Of a stretch of DNA of 64,000 bases, positions 47,282 to 59,000 are shown piece after piece. Position numbers and translations under genes: made by a program. Source of the DNA: Neorhizobium vignae (GTDB lineage Bacteria > Pseudomonadota > Alphaproteobacteria > Rhizobiales > Rhizobiaceae); the NCBI RefSeq assembly GCF_000732195.1, contig NZ_JNNU01000014.1:1-64000 (forward strand). Reading direction: 5' to 3'. The first letter of the stretch is position 1, and each line of letters starts with the position of its first letter. The notes under the pieces are model-generated. The model was not told where the DNA came from. It saw nothing but the letters and a program-made list of their open reading frames with translations, and made no database searches.

Positions 47282-48379
47282 ATGAAAAGTCATTTGCTCA
47301 GTCTTGCTGCCGCAGTTGCCGCCACGGCCTTCGCCGCGACGGCTGCCTTGGCCCAGGAACGCGAAGTTCGCGTCTACAACTGGTCGGACTATATCGATGA
47401 GACGATCCTGACGGATTTCACCAAGGAGACCGGCATCAAGGTCATCTACGATGTGTTCGACAGCAACGAGATGCTGGAGACCAAGCTTCTCGCCGGCGGT
47501 TCCGGTTATGATGTCGTCGTGCCGACCGGCCCGTTCCTCGCCCGCCAGATCCAGGCCAAGGTTTTCCAGAAGCTCGACAAGTCTAAGCTGCCGAACCTCT
47601 CCAATGTGTGGCCGGTGGTTTCCGAGCGTCTGGCGAAATACGACCCCGGCAATCAATATGCCGTCAACTACATGTGGGGCACGACCGGCATCGGTTACAA
47701 CGTCGACAAGGTGAAGGCTGCACTCGGCGATGTTCCGATCGACAGCTGGAATGTTCTCTTCAAGCCGGAAAACGCTGCCAAGCTGAAGTCCTGCGGCATC
47801 AACATCCTCGATGCATCCGACGAGACCTTCGCAATCGCGCTGAACTATCTCGGCAAGAATCCTGACAGCAAGGACACCAAGGACCTCGAAGCCGGCGGCG
47901 CTGTCTACGCGAAAATTCGCAAGTCGGTGAAGACCTTCAATTCGTCCGCCTATATCGATGAGCTCGCCAATGGCGACAGCTGCATCACGATCGGCTGGTC
48001 GGGCGATGTGCTGCAGGCCAAGACCCGCGCCGAGGAAGCCAAGAACGGCGTCAACATCGAATTCATCATTCCCAAGGAAGGCACCTATATGTGGTTCGAC
48101 AACCTCGCGATCCCCGCGGACGCGAAGCATGTCGACGAGGCGCATGCCTTCATCAACTACCTGATGAAACCGGAAGTCATCGCCAAGGCTTCGAATTTCG
48201 TTCAATACGCCAACGGCAACCTGGCTTCGCAGAAGTTCATCGACAAGGAGGTTCTGGAAAATCCCTCCGTCTATCCGCCGGAAGACGTGGTCAAGAAACT
48301 CTTCACCATTTCGCCATACGGACCGCGCGAGCAGCGGGTCCTGAACCGGGTCTGGACGCAGATCAAGACCGGTAGCTGA
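47282..48379 (+). CDS. potF: Putrescine-binding protein PotF
   Basis: Periplasmic polyamine receptor of a PotFGHI importer, 365 aa, with a signal peptide (ending ATAALAQE). The characteristic start of the mature chain, VRVYNWSDYIDETILTDFTK, and the ligand-contact segments VPTGPFLARQIQ and YMWFDNLAIPADAKHVDEAH follow the PotF/PotD family. SD AGGAGAG precedes the ATG. A stem-loop follows (48388-48411). Putrescine specificity is probable from the four-gene order, not proven. Confidence 0.93.
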   Translation: MKSHLLSLAAAVAATAFAATAALAQEREVRVYNWSDYIDETILTDFTKETGIKVIYDVFDSNEMLETKLLAGGSGYDVVVPTGPFLARQIQAKVFQKLDKSKLPNLSNVWPVVSERLAKYDPGNQYAVNYMWGTTGIGYNVDKVKAALGDVPIDSWNVLFKPENAAKLKSCGINILDASDETFAIALNYLGKNPDSKDTKDLEAGGAVYAKIRKSVKTFNSSAYIDELANGDSCITIGWSGDVLQAKTRAEEAKNGVNIEFIIPKEGTYMWFDNLAIPADAKHVDEAHAFINYLMKPEVIAKASNFVQYANGNLASQKFIDKEVLENPSVYPPEDVVKKLFTISPYGPREQRVLNRVWTQIKTGS

Positions 48380-48387
48380 TCAAGGGC

Positions 48388-48411
48388 GGGGCAGGCGGAA
48401 ACGTCTGCCCC
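48388..48411 (+). promoter_or_regulatory. Stem-loop between potF and potG
   Basis: A 10-bp stem (48388-48397 with 48402-48411, one G:U) has a GAAA tetraloop. Only a weak T run (TACTTTT, about 48415-48421) follows, so it is probably a processing/stability element favouring potF mRNA or a leaky terminator. Confidence 0.65.
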
Positions 48412-48456
48412 GATTACTTTTGGGGCAGCAGCCATCGGGCGAAATGGGGTAAGGGC

Positions 48457-49614
48457 ATGGCGAAATCTCTTGGGCCGGTTAAGCGTAAATTTTCTCCCTG
48501 GACCGACCCGTCGGCGGTTCCGTTTATTCGTTTCGAAAACATCACCAAACGGTTCGGCGATTTCACCGCCGTCGACAACCTGACGCTCGATATCTACGAG
48601 CGGGAATTCTTTTCGCTGCTCGGGCCTTCCGGTTGCGGCAAGACGACGCTGATGCGCATGCTCGCCGGCTTCGAGGAACCGACCGAAGGCCGCATCCTGC
48701 TGCAGGGCAAGGATATTTCCGGCGTGCCGCCCTATCGCCGGCCGACCAACATGATGTTCCAGTCTTACGCGCTCTTCCCCCACATGACGGTCGAAAAGAA
48801 CATCGCCTTCGGGTTGGAGCAGGACAATCTGCCGAAGGGCGAGATCACCACCCGCGTCGAGGAAATGCTGAAGCTCGTCAAGCTGGAGCAGTTCGCCAAA
48901 CGCAAGCCGAACCAGCTGTCCGGCGGCCAGCGCCAGCGCGTGGCGCTCGCCCGTTCCCTCGCCAAGCGCCCCAAGGTGCTGCTGCTCGACGAGCCGCTCG
49001 GCGCGCTCGACAAGAAGCTGCGCGAGGAGACGCAGTTCGAGCTGATGGACCTCCAGACCAAGCTCGGCCTCACCTTCCTGATCGTCACCCACGACCAGGA
49101 AGAGGCGATGACCGTGTCCGACCGTATCGCGGTGATGGACAAGGGCCTGATCATGCAGGTGGCGACGCCGGCCGAGATCTACGAAGCGCCGAACAGCCGT
49201 TACGTCGCGGATTTCATCGGCGACATCAATATTCTCGAAGGCACGGTCGCTTCGACCGGCAGCGCACTCGGCGCGCCGGGCACGGTCAGGATCGACTGCG
49301 AAGGTATAGCGGTATCGGTCGAGCAGGAATGCCAGGCGGTCGTGGGCGACAAGGTCGCTTTTGCAGTGCGGCCGGAAAAAGTCCGCATCTCGCCCGACCA
49401 GCCGGCGGATACCTCAGTCAATGCGGTCTATGGCGAAGTCTGGGATATCGGTTATCTCGGCGACTTTTCGGTTTTCCTGGTGAAGCTGGCGGATGGCCGG
49501 GTGGTGCGCGCGGCGCAGGCCAACGTTTCCCGCCTCGTCGATCGGCCGATCACCTTCGGCGACATGGTCTGGCTCACCTGGCCGCTCGATGCCGGCCTCG
49601 TGTTGACGCGTTGA
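48457..49614 (+). CDS. potG: Putrescine ABC ATPase PotG
   Basis: Import ATPase of 385 aa. Walker A GPSGCGKTT (residues 56-64), Q-loop FQSYALFPHM, signature LSGGQRQRVALARSLA, Walker B VLLLDEPLGALDKK and switch His VTHDQEEAMT are intact. The TOBE domain starts near residue 300 (VAFAVRPEKVRISPDQ). The N-terminal 20 residues before the ABC core (MAKSLGPVKRKFSPWTD) are typical for PotG-type subunits. potH follows after 14 bases. Confidence 0.95.
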   Translation: MAKSLGPVKRKFSPWTDPSAVPFIRFENITKRFGDFTAVDNLTLDIYEREFFSLLGPSGCGKTTLMRMLAGFEEPTEGRILLQGKDISGVPPYRRPTNMMFQSYALFPHMTVEKNIAFGLEQDNLPKGEITTRVEEMLKLVKLEQFAKRKPNQLSGGQRQRVALARSLAKRPKVLLLDEPLGALDKKLREETQFELMDLQTKLGLTFLIVTHDQEEAMTVSDRIAVMDKGLIMQVATPAEIYEAPNSRYVADFIGDINILEGTVASTGSALGAPGTVRIDCEGIAVSVEQECQAVVGDKVAFAVRPEKVRISPDQPADTSVNAVYGEVWDIGYLGDFSVFLVKLADGRVVRAAQANVSRLVDRPITFGDMVWLTWPLDAGLVLTR

Positions 49615-49628
49615 GCGGGGGAGTGGAG

Positions 49629-50546
49629 ATGGCAAGCGTTTCCGAAACCCACCCCGCCAACAAACCCAACCCCGCCCGCTGGCTGGTGGTGGCGGTGCCC
49701 TATCTCTGGCTGCTGCTGTTCTTCGTCGCGCCCTTCCTGATCATCTTCAAGATTTCGCTCTCCGAGACTGCGATCGCCATGCCGCCCTATACGCCGCTCT
49801 TTGAAGGGTTCGGCGCATTCGGCGATTTCGTCTCCGAACTGGACCTCGACAACTATCTCTTCCTGACCGACGACCCCCTCTACATCGAGGCCTATCTCTC
49901 TTCGCTGCGCATCGCGGTGATCTCCACGTTCCTGCTGCTGCTGATCGGCTATCCCATGGCGCTCGCCATGGCCCGCGCCCCGACCATGCTGCGACCGACG
50001 CTGGTCATGCTGGTCATCCTGCCGTTCTGGACGTCCTTCCTGATCCGCGTCTACGCCTGGATAGGCATCCTGAAGCCGGACGGCCTGCTGACGCTGCTGT
50101 TCCAATCGGTCGGCCTTCTCGGCGCGGATGACCAGGTGCAGATCTTTCGCACCGATTACGCCGTCTTCGTCGGCATCGTCTATTCCTACCTGCCGTTCAT
50201 GGTCCTGCCGCTCTATGCGGCCCTGGAAAAGATGGACAATACTCTGCTCGAGGCCGCGAGCGATCTCGGCTGCCCGCCCTGGAAGGCATTCTGGAAGATC
50301 ACCTTTCCCTTGTCGCTGCCGGGCGTCATCGCCGGTTCGATGATCTGCTTCATCCCGATCACCGGCGAATTCGTCATCCCGGATCTGCTCGGCGGTGCCG
50401 ACACGCTGATGATCGGCAAGACGCTGTGGACGGAATTTTTCGGCAACCGCGACTGGCCGCTGGCATCGGCAGTTGCGGTCATCCTGCTGATCATGCTGGT
50501 CGTGCCGATCATGATTTTCCAGAACCAGCAGAAGAAGGTGGCTTGA
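49629..50546 (+). CDS. potH: Putrescine ABC permease PotH
   Basis: Inner-membrane subunit, 305 aa. The start at 49629 (SD GGGGGAG) is supported by the helix LVVAVPYLWLLLFFVAPFLI at residues about 19-38. The long frame upstream runs antiparallel in phase through potG and is a shadow. The coupling loop is LLEAASDLGCPPWKAFWKIT. potI begins one base after its stop. Confidence 0.95.
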   Translation: MASVSETHPANKPNPARWLVVAVPYLWLLLFFVAPFLIIFKISLSETAIAMPPYTPLFEGFGAFGDFVSELDLDNYLFLTDDPLYIEAYLSSLRIAVISTFLLLLIGYPMALAMARAPTMLRPTLVMLVILPFWTSFLIRVYAWIGILKPDGLLTLLFQSVGLLGADDQVQIFRTDYAVFVGIVYSYLPFMVLPLYAALEKMDNTLLEAASDLGCPPWKAFWKITFPLSLPGVIAGSMICFIPITGEFVIPDLLGGADTLMIGKTLWTEFFGNRDWPLASAVAVILLIMLVVPIMIFQNQQKKVA

Positions 50547-50547
50547 G

Positions 50548-51366
50548 ATGAAATCATCCCGCCTCGACGCCACCGTCCTCACCCTCGGTTTCGCCTTCCT
50601 CTACATCCCGATCATCATCCTGGTGGTCTATTCATTCAACGCCTCCAAGCTCGTCACGGTCTGGGGCGGCTTTTCTCTGCAATGGTATAGCACCATGTGG
50701 TCGAACCAGGGTCTCATGGACGCCGCGTGGGTAACGGCACGCGTCGGCGTCATCAGCGCCACGATCGGTACGGTGCTCGGCACGCTTGCGGCCCTTTCCC
50801 TCGTGCGCTTCGCACGCTTTCCCGGCCGGATGCTGTTTTCGGGGATGATCTATGCGCCGCTCGTCATGCCGGAAGTGATCACCGGCCTGTCGATGCTGCT
50901 GTTGTTCGTCGCGGTCGGCATCGATCGCGGTTTCTGGACGGTCATCATCGCGCATACGACCTTCACGATGTGCTATGTGGCGATCGTCGTGCAGTCGCGT
51001 CTGCTGACCTTCGACCGGAGCCTGGAGGAGGCGGCCCTCGATCTCGGCTGCCCACCGGTCAAGACCTTCTTCAAGATCACCCTGCCGCTGATTTTCCCGG
51101 CGGTCATTGCCGGCTGGATGCTGGCGTTCACGCTGTCGCTGGACGACCTGGTGATTGCGAGCTTCACCACAGGTCCCGGCGCTACCACGTTGCCGATCAA
51201 GATCTACAGCCAGGTTCGCCTGGGCGTCACGCCGGAAATCAACGCGATCTGCACCATTCTGATCGGGCTTGTCACCATCGGTGTCATCATCACCTCGATC
51301 ACCACCAAGCAGGCCGAGATGCGGCGTATCCGCGACGAGCACGTCGCAGCCCGTGGGACGACCTGA
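50548..51366 (+). CDS. potI: Putrescine ABC permease PotI
   Basis: Second permease, 272 aa, six helices, beginning VLTLGFAFLYIPIIILVVYS. The coupling loop is SLEEAALDLGCPPVKTFFKI, matching that of PotH. It ends three bases before the convergent DUF6460 gene. Confidence 0.95.
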   Translation: MKSSRLDATVLTLGFAFLYIPIIILVVYSFNASKLVTVWGGFSLQWYSTMWSNQGLMDAAWVTARVGVISATIGTVLGTLAALSLVRFARFPGRMLFSGMIYAPLVMPEVITGLSMLLLFVAVGIDRGFWTVIIAHTTFTMCYVAIVVQSRLLTFDRSLEEAALDLGCPPVKTFFKITLPLIFPAVIAGWMLAFTLSLDDLVIASFTTGPGATTLPIKIYSQVRLGVTPEINAICTILIGLVTIGVIITSITTKQAEMRRIRDEHVAARGTT

Positions 51367-51369
51367 GGC

Positions 51370-51618
51370 TCACGCGCCTCCACGCGGCGGCAAGAAGATG
51401 TAGATGAGCAGCCAGGCCGGCAGCACGATGACGGCGCCGAGCACGATGCGCGGCACCGACCAGACATAGGCGTTCTCGAGCCCGATCCGGATGTCGTCCG
51501 GCGTCAGATGCAGGAACGCCAGCAGCGACGGCATCGTGATGCCGAAGAAGCTTAAGACGGCGCCCATGATGAGACAGGCGAGCAGCGCCTTGCAAAGATC
51601 GATCAGGAACCGCGCCAC
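51370..51618 (-). CDS. DUF6460-type small membrane protein
   Basis: An 82-aa protein with a GTG start and two hydrophobic helices (LLACLIMGAVLSFFGITMPS; WSVPRIVLGAVIVLPAWLLI). It resembles the small integral-membrane family DUF6460, common in Rhizobiales. The function is unknown. It lies 28 bases downstream of the AsmA-like gene on the same strand. Confidence 0.75.
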   Translation of the reverse strand: MARFLIDLCKALLACLIMGAVLSFFGITMPSLLAFLHLTPDDIRIGLENAYVWSVPRIVLGAVIVLPAWLLIYIFLPPRGGA

Positions 51619-51646
51619 CAGATTACCCCCATCCGGTTGATTCGGC

Positions 51647-53521
51647 TCATTGTAGGGGCTTTGCCGGAGTTTGCGAAACAGGCCAGATGACCGGGTTGGG
51701 CCATGACCCGCCGATGAAGACCATCAGCGGCTCGGTATCGGTACCCTGCGGGATGGTTTCGACGATTGCCGAGAGCGCGAGGCTGTTGTTGATATAGGGA
51801 ATGACGCCCGAAAGCGTCAGCGTTTCCGCGGCGCCGGTTATCTTCCCTTCGCGGATATCGGCAGAACCGTCCGCTAGACTGGCCGATATGTCGATATGGT
51901 CGAATTCCAGGCTGCCGGTGCCGGCATCGCTCAGCGGGAAATAGGGTTTTTGCGCCGCGAGCTGTCGGATGCCGGCAATATTGACGCCTGAAAACGAACC
52001 GCGATCCGCACGGAAGCGTAAGGTACCCTTGGCGTTGCGCCACGCTTCCGGCTCCAGCGGCCGGTCGACGTCGAGCGCCAGGTCCAACGATCCGCGTGCC
52101 GCCGGAAGCGGCCCGGCCAAGCCGAGTTTCCTGACGATATTCCCGAAATCAGCGTCCTGAACAGCAAGGCGCAAGGCGACCGCCCCGGCCACGCCGCCTT
52201 TCACCGTGGCGACCCTGCCGGTCAGCCGGCCCGTCTCGAAATCGCTGTCGGCAATGTCGATACGGGACTGCTCGCCGGTATTCATTACGCTCACTGCGGC
52301 CTCCGAAAGCTGGAAAGGTCCGAGCGTCGCCTGCTGGGCGGAAAGCCTCAGGTCGAGTTCCAGATCGGCGAGCCGGCCGTCGCCCTGGCTGGCATCCCCC
52401 ATGGTGCGTGGCGCAATGGCAGCAAGCGCCGCGGAAAAATCCATCCGGTCGAAGGCGAGCGTGCCGGTAAGTCTCGGCGGCTTGTCCGCGGGCAGCAGCA
52501 GATCGAGTATGCCGGTCGCCTTGGCGTCGTTCAGGCTGAGGGAGAGGTTGTCGAAGCGCAGGACGTTGTCGTTGGTAACGAGGTGGGTCGTCAGAGAGAA
52601 GCTTTTCACGCGTTCCGTGCCCGAAAAATTCAGGCCGGCCCAGCTCATCGCCGCCGCAAGGTCGGGGACCGTCAGCTCGGCATCGCCAGATAGAAATGCC
52701 TGCGCCGCAAGGTTGGCGACGCCTCGGAACTGGCCCCGAAAGAGGGTGGATGCCGTCGTGCCCGAGATATCGCCGCTTTTGCCCGAGAGCAGCAGCAGGG
52801 GCTGGGTCGAGCTTATGTCCAGGGTCAGCGCCCGGCCGTTGAGCTCGGCATCCGCCTTCAGCTCCAGGCCGCGGGAAAGCCAGGGCCAGTCCAGCGTTCC
52901 GTCGATCGACTGAAACCGTGTGACGCGGCCGCTGGCGACGTCGGAGATTTCGAGTGTTCCGTTGGTGATGCGGACATCGCCCATGCGTGCATCGTCATCC
53001 GCCGTCAGCGCCTGGCCGCTCCCGTCCGGCCGTGCATCGCGCACTGCACGGCTGAGCAGCCCGTCATTCGCCCAGTCGAGCCTGCCGTTGGCCTCCCTGA
53101 TGACGTAGATTTCCGGATCCGTGAGCCGAAAGTCCTTGAACTCGGGTTGGCCGACCAGGGCCGGCATGAGATCGAAGGAGGCCGAAAGCCGCGAGACCCG
53201 GCCGAGCACGCGCTCGCCGTCTTCCGCCTGCTTGCGGATGGTGATGTCCTTGAGCGTGACCCGAGGCTCCGGCCAGAAGCGGATATCCGGGGTTCCCTGG
53301 ATCTCCACGTCATGGCCGGTCCATTCGGCGACCGCCCGCTCCATGCTTTCGCGCACGACGGCCGATGAAACGAGGAACGGTGCGATAACCTGGAAAAGCG
53401 CGAACAGGCACAGGGCGACGATGGCACCGATCAGAACGCGCCGCGACCGCCGGCCCAGCGGGCGGCCCAGGTTCTTCCGCAGATTTCCGATCGGATTGGT
53501 GAGCATGATCACCACGCGCAT
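51647..53521 (-). CDS. AsmA-family membrane-anchored protein
   Basis: Large periplasmic protein anchored by one N-terminal helix (RVLIGAIVALCLFALFQVIA), about 624 aa from ATG 53521; ATG 53506 is an alternative. AsmA-like domains lie at both ends: LVSSAVVRESMERAVAEWTG in front, and FSGVNIAGIRQLAAQKPYFP then LEFDHIDISASLADGSADIR at the end. AsmA/TamB-type proteins are thought to move lipids between membranes. It is divergent from acetoacetyl-CoA synthetase. Confidence 0.85.
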   Translation of the reverse strand: MRVVIMLTNPIGNLRKNLGRPLGRRSRRVLIGAIVALCLFALFQVIAPFLVSSAVVRESMERAVAEWTGHDVEIQGTPDIRFWPEPRVTLKDITIRKQAEDGERVLGRVSRLSASFDLMPALVGQPEFKDFRLTDPEIYVIREANGRLDWANDGLLSRAVRDARPDGSGQALTADDDARMGDVRITNGTLEISDVASGRVTRFQSIDGTLDWPWLSRGLELKADAELNGRALTLDISSTQPLLLLSGKSGDISGTTASTLFRGQFRGVANLAAQAFLSGDAELTVPDLAAAMSWAGLNFSGTERVKSFSLTTHLVTNDNVLRFDNLSLSLNDAKATGILDLLLPADKPPRLTGTLAFDRMDFSAALAAIAPRTMGDASQGDGRLADLELDLRLSAQQATLGPFQLSEAAVSVMNTGEQSRIDIADSDFETGRLTGRVATVKGGVAGAVALRLAVQDADFGNIVRKLGLAGPLPAARGSLDLALDVDRPLEPEAWRNAKGTLRFRADRGSFSGVNIAGIRQLAAQKPYFPLSDAGTGSLEFDHIDISASLADGSADIREGKITGAAETLTLSGVIPYINNSLALSAIVETIPQGTDTEPLMVFIGGSWPNPVIWPVSQTPAKPLQ

Positions 53522-53703
53522 ATAGGAAATGCAGGCCCCGTGCAAATCCGCGGAAACGTCCTCGGCTGTCCCCTTTATCACGCGGTGCAACATGCTATAC
53601 AGGCCGACACGTCCGGCCTTGAGCCTCGGGCGCGGATGGAGAGAGGACGGGACCCTGGTTTCCCTATGTCGGGCAGGGTTCTCCCGGGGGTGGAGGAATG
53701 GGA

Positions 53704-55656
<1,953 letters not shown>

Positions 55657-55799
55657 TGCGGCGGGTATTCCCAACGAGGCGGGATGTATCGATACGGCAC
55701 ATCTTCGGCATAAATTCCGGAAATGGGGCGCTGTTAACGCCCCATTAAGCCGCTTTGATCAAAAGTGGCGCAACATGGTTTCGTCTCGTGTATGAACTG

Positions 55800-55892
55800 C
55801 GCCTAGCCGCGAGCTTTCATAGACATGACGTCTCCACCGACCCTCGTTGGACAGCATTAAACTTCAAAGGCAGCTTCGGCTGCCTTTCTTTT
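55800..55892 (+). ncRNA. Possible trans-acting small RNA
   Basis: About 90 bases of non-coding sequence end in a perfect terminator, with an inner stem possibly near CCAACG-type segments. The start is a guess; no promoter was identified with confidence. The alternative is that it is only the distant terminator of aacS. Confidence 0.35.
55866..55892 (+). terminator. UUCG-capped intrinsic terminator
   Basis: A perfect 9-bp stem (55866-55874 with 55879-55887) closes on a TTCG tetraloop and is followed by CTTTT. Confidence 0.85.
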
Positions 55893-56002
55893 GAATTCAA
55901 TGACAACCTAAGGTTGGCTTGATGTCAATGCAGTCAAGAGCACTGTCGGCCACGGTCGCGGCAAAACCCTGAGGATGCTAAAACCGGTCGCAATCTCCGG
56001 GA

Positions 56003-59000
56003 TCAGTTCGCCAGCACCCGCGGCGAGGGGAAGGTGATTTCCACCAGCGTACCTTCGTTCGGTGCGGACGTGATCGCGAAGGCGGCGCGGTTTGCATCGA
56101 CCATCGCCTTGGTCAGCGGCAGACCGAGGCCCGTGCCGTCGCCGCGCTTGCGGGAGGCGCTCTCAACCTGGCGGAAGGGCTTCATGGCAAGTTCCAGCTC
56201 CGAGCGGGTCATGCCGATGCCGGTATCGCGGACGCGAAGGACCACGTTGCCATTGGTCTCGTAGGCGGTGGATACGACGATCTGACCGCCCGAGGGCGTG
56301 AAGCGGATGGCATTCGACAGGATGTTCAGGACGATCTGCTTGATCGAGCGCGGATCGGCGACCACCTGCGGCACGGCATGCGAGAGGGCCGTGCGGATGA
56401 TCACCCGCTGGCCGTTTGCCTGAGGCTGCACCAGCGAGACGGCTTCCGAGACCGCCTCGTTCAGGCCGACCGCGACGAAATCAAGCTCCATCTCGCCGGC
56501 TTCGATCTTGGAAATATCGAGAAGGTCGTTGACGATATCGAGCACATGCCGGCCGGAGCGGCTGATGTCGTTGGCATATTCCACATAACGCGCGTGGCCG
56601 ATCTGGCCGAAACGTTCGCTTGCCATCATGTCGGCAAAGCCGATGATCGCGTTGAGCGGTGTGCGGATTTCGTGGCTCACATGGGCGAGGAACTCGCTCT
56701 TGTGGGCATTTGCCGTCTCGGCAGCACGCTTGGCGGTGCGCAGCTCGTCCTCGGTGCGCTTCCACTGGGTGATGTCGCGGATGACCGCGCAATAACCGTT
56801 CGAGGAGGTCAATTTGCCGATCGTCATGAACAGCGGCAGAAAGCCGCCGGAAGCCTCGCGGCCGATGACTTCGCGGCCGTCGTTGAGAACGCTCGCCACG
56901 CCATGGCCCGCAAGCCCGGCGAGATAATCGAGGATCGCCCGCTGGCTCTCATGGGCGAACAGGGTGACGAAAGGTTTGCCGTTGATCTCTTCATTGTCGT
57001 AGTTGAAGAGCGCGCTCGCCGCCCGGTTCAGGGAGCGGATGTCGCCATCCGCGCCGATGATCACCACGCCGTCGGTGGCCGTTTCGAGGATCGCGCGCAG
57101 TTCGGTTACCTCGACCTGAAGCTTGGCGAGCTGGTCGGCGGCGCGGGGCGCGCGCAACGGAATGACCGCCGCCGCTTCGCCATTCTCGGTTGACCCCTGG
57201 GTCTCGGCCACGACCGGCATCAGCGCCAGCATGAGAACGGTCGAACTGTCCCAGCGGACCGACTGCAGGCGCGCCGTCACCGGCACCAGCACATCGTCGG
57301 CACGCACCACGACCATGCCGCCAGCTTCCGTTGTCTTGCCTTCGAGATCCTGGCGCTGCAGCAGCGCATCGAGACCGCCGACTTCCGCGAGATCGTCGAT
57401 CGAGGCATAGCCGGTCAACCGCAGGAATTCGGGATTGCCATGGATCAGGATGTCGCCGCTGTGGACGAGAAGCGCCACCGGCATCTGATCGACGATCTCC
57501 GAGGAAAGGCCGATACGCTCGCGAACCGGTATCATCTGGCTCAACAATTCGCGGTCGGAAAGTTCCGGATGCGGGTCGGCCGGAGCCTCCACCGCGGTTT
57601 CCGTGTCTTCGTCGGACTCGATCGGTCCATCGGCAAAAGCCCGGTTCGCGTCTTCGGCGAAGGCGACCGCCTCTTCCTCGGAAATCTCTTCGGAAACGGG
57701 GGCGACAGGTTCCTCGTGCGCCGTCTCATGCTCGAGCTGAACCGGCTCTATCGCGTTCGGCTCGTTCTGTTCGATAACGGGTACCTCCGCTTCGGTCGGG
57801 GCCTCCGGCGTCTTTTCCTCGTTGCGACGACCGACGAAATTGTCGAGCTGGCGGGCGATTTCGCGGAAAGCCGCCTGTTCGACGGGGGTCAGCCCGTCGC
57901 GGCGATTGGATCGGCGCTCCTCGAGCTGGATGACCTTGTCGGAATGGCGGCGGCCGGCGTTTTCGACGATCCGCAGCGCCGGGCGTTCGCCGGCCGGCCA
58001 GTCGAGCAGCGAAGGGATCTGCCGCCCCGACTTTGATGGCTGCGGCGCATCCTCTGGCGCGGGCTCCGACAGCAGGTCTTCGGATGGCGCCGCATCGGCG
58101 GATATGTCTTCGGCGGCAGCCGGCTGCTCGGCGTCTTCAGCGACTTCCGGCTCTTCGGTCACTGAAGCCTCGGCAGCCGGTTCGTCATATGTGGAACTTC
58201 CGGCGATGGCATCCTCGGCCGAGCCGGTCTCGGCGGCGGGCTCTTCGCTCTCGACGATTGTGGTGGGCTCATCCTCGGCTTCGCCCTGCCCAACGGACAG
58301 ACCGTCTTCTGCTGCCAATTCCGGTGCATCGGCGGGCATCTCGTAGGTTCCGGAAACAGTCTCAGCTTCCGGCTCGGCCACATCCTCCGGCACCGCCCGG
58401 GTCAGGGTCAGGCCGACGGCATTCGGATCCTCGGCTGCGTCGCCGATGCGCACGATGCCGAAGCCGCGAAAACCGTCGAACTCGCGGGTGCGGGTATAGG
58501 TCGGCAGCGCGGCGAGATCGACCGGCACCATCAGCGACGTGCCCTCGATCGGCCACCAGATCGTCTTGCCGGACCAGGTATCGCGCTTTTGGAGCAGTTC
58601 GGTGATCTTGCCCTCCGGGTCGAGATGGAAGAGGGCGGCGAGATCTGTAAAGGCCATGCCGTTGATATCGGCGGCGTGTGGGCCGACGGCATCGGCAAAT
58701 TCGCTCGAAACTTCCCTGAACCGGCCTTCCGCATCGATCTTCCAGACAAAGCGGGTCGCGCGCCCGTCGCCGCGAAAGACGAAACCAGCCGGCTCCGGTG
58801 CGGCAGTTTCTGCGGCTGCGGGCTCGATCGAAGGCGCCGCCTCCAGGGTCTCCAGCTGGGCAGCCGATGGTTCTTCTATCGCGGTCTGGGAAACCAGCTC
58901 GTCGGTCGTCTCGATCGCGTCATCGGAGGAAAGGGTCTCGACGTCCGCGGCCGGCACGGCCTTTTCAGACGCGACCTCTTCCGCCGGTTCCTCGAGAGCA

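Larger units (their letters stand above)
55657..56002. other. 346-base gap with possible sRNA
   Basis: Between convergent aacS and the kinase gene. It contains an intrinsic terminator at 55866-55892, 210 bases after aacS, and in front of it an AT-rich block (about 55735-55800) that could be a promoter. No ORF looks coding. See the ncRNA entry. Confidence 0.5.

Noticed and set aside
48633..49628. In-frame upstream extension of potH through potG, suggesting a fusion
   Set aside because: The extension is potG read in a wrong frame; potG itself is intact, and potH has its own SD and start at 49629.
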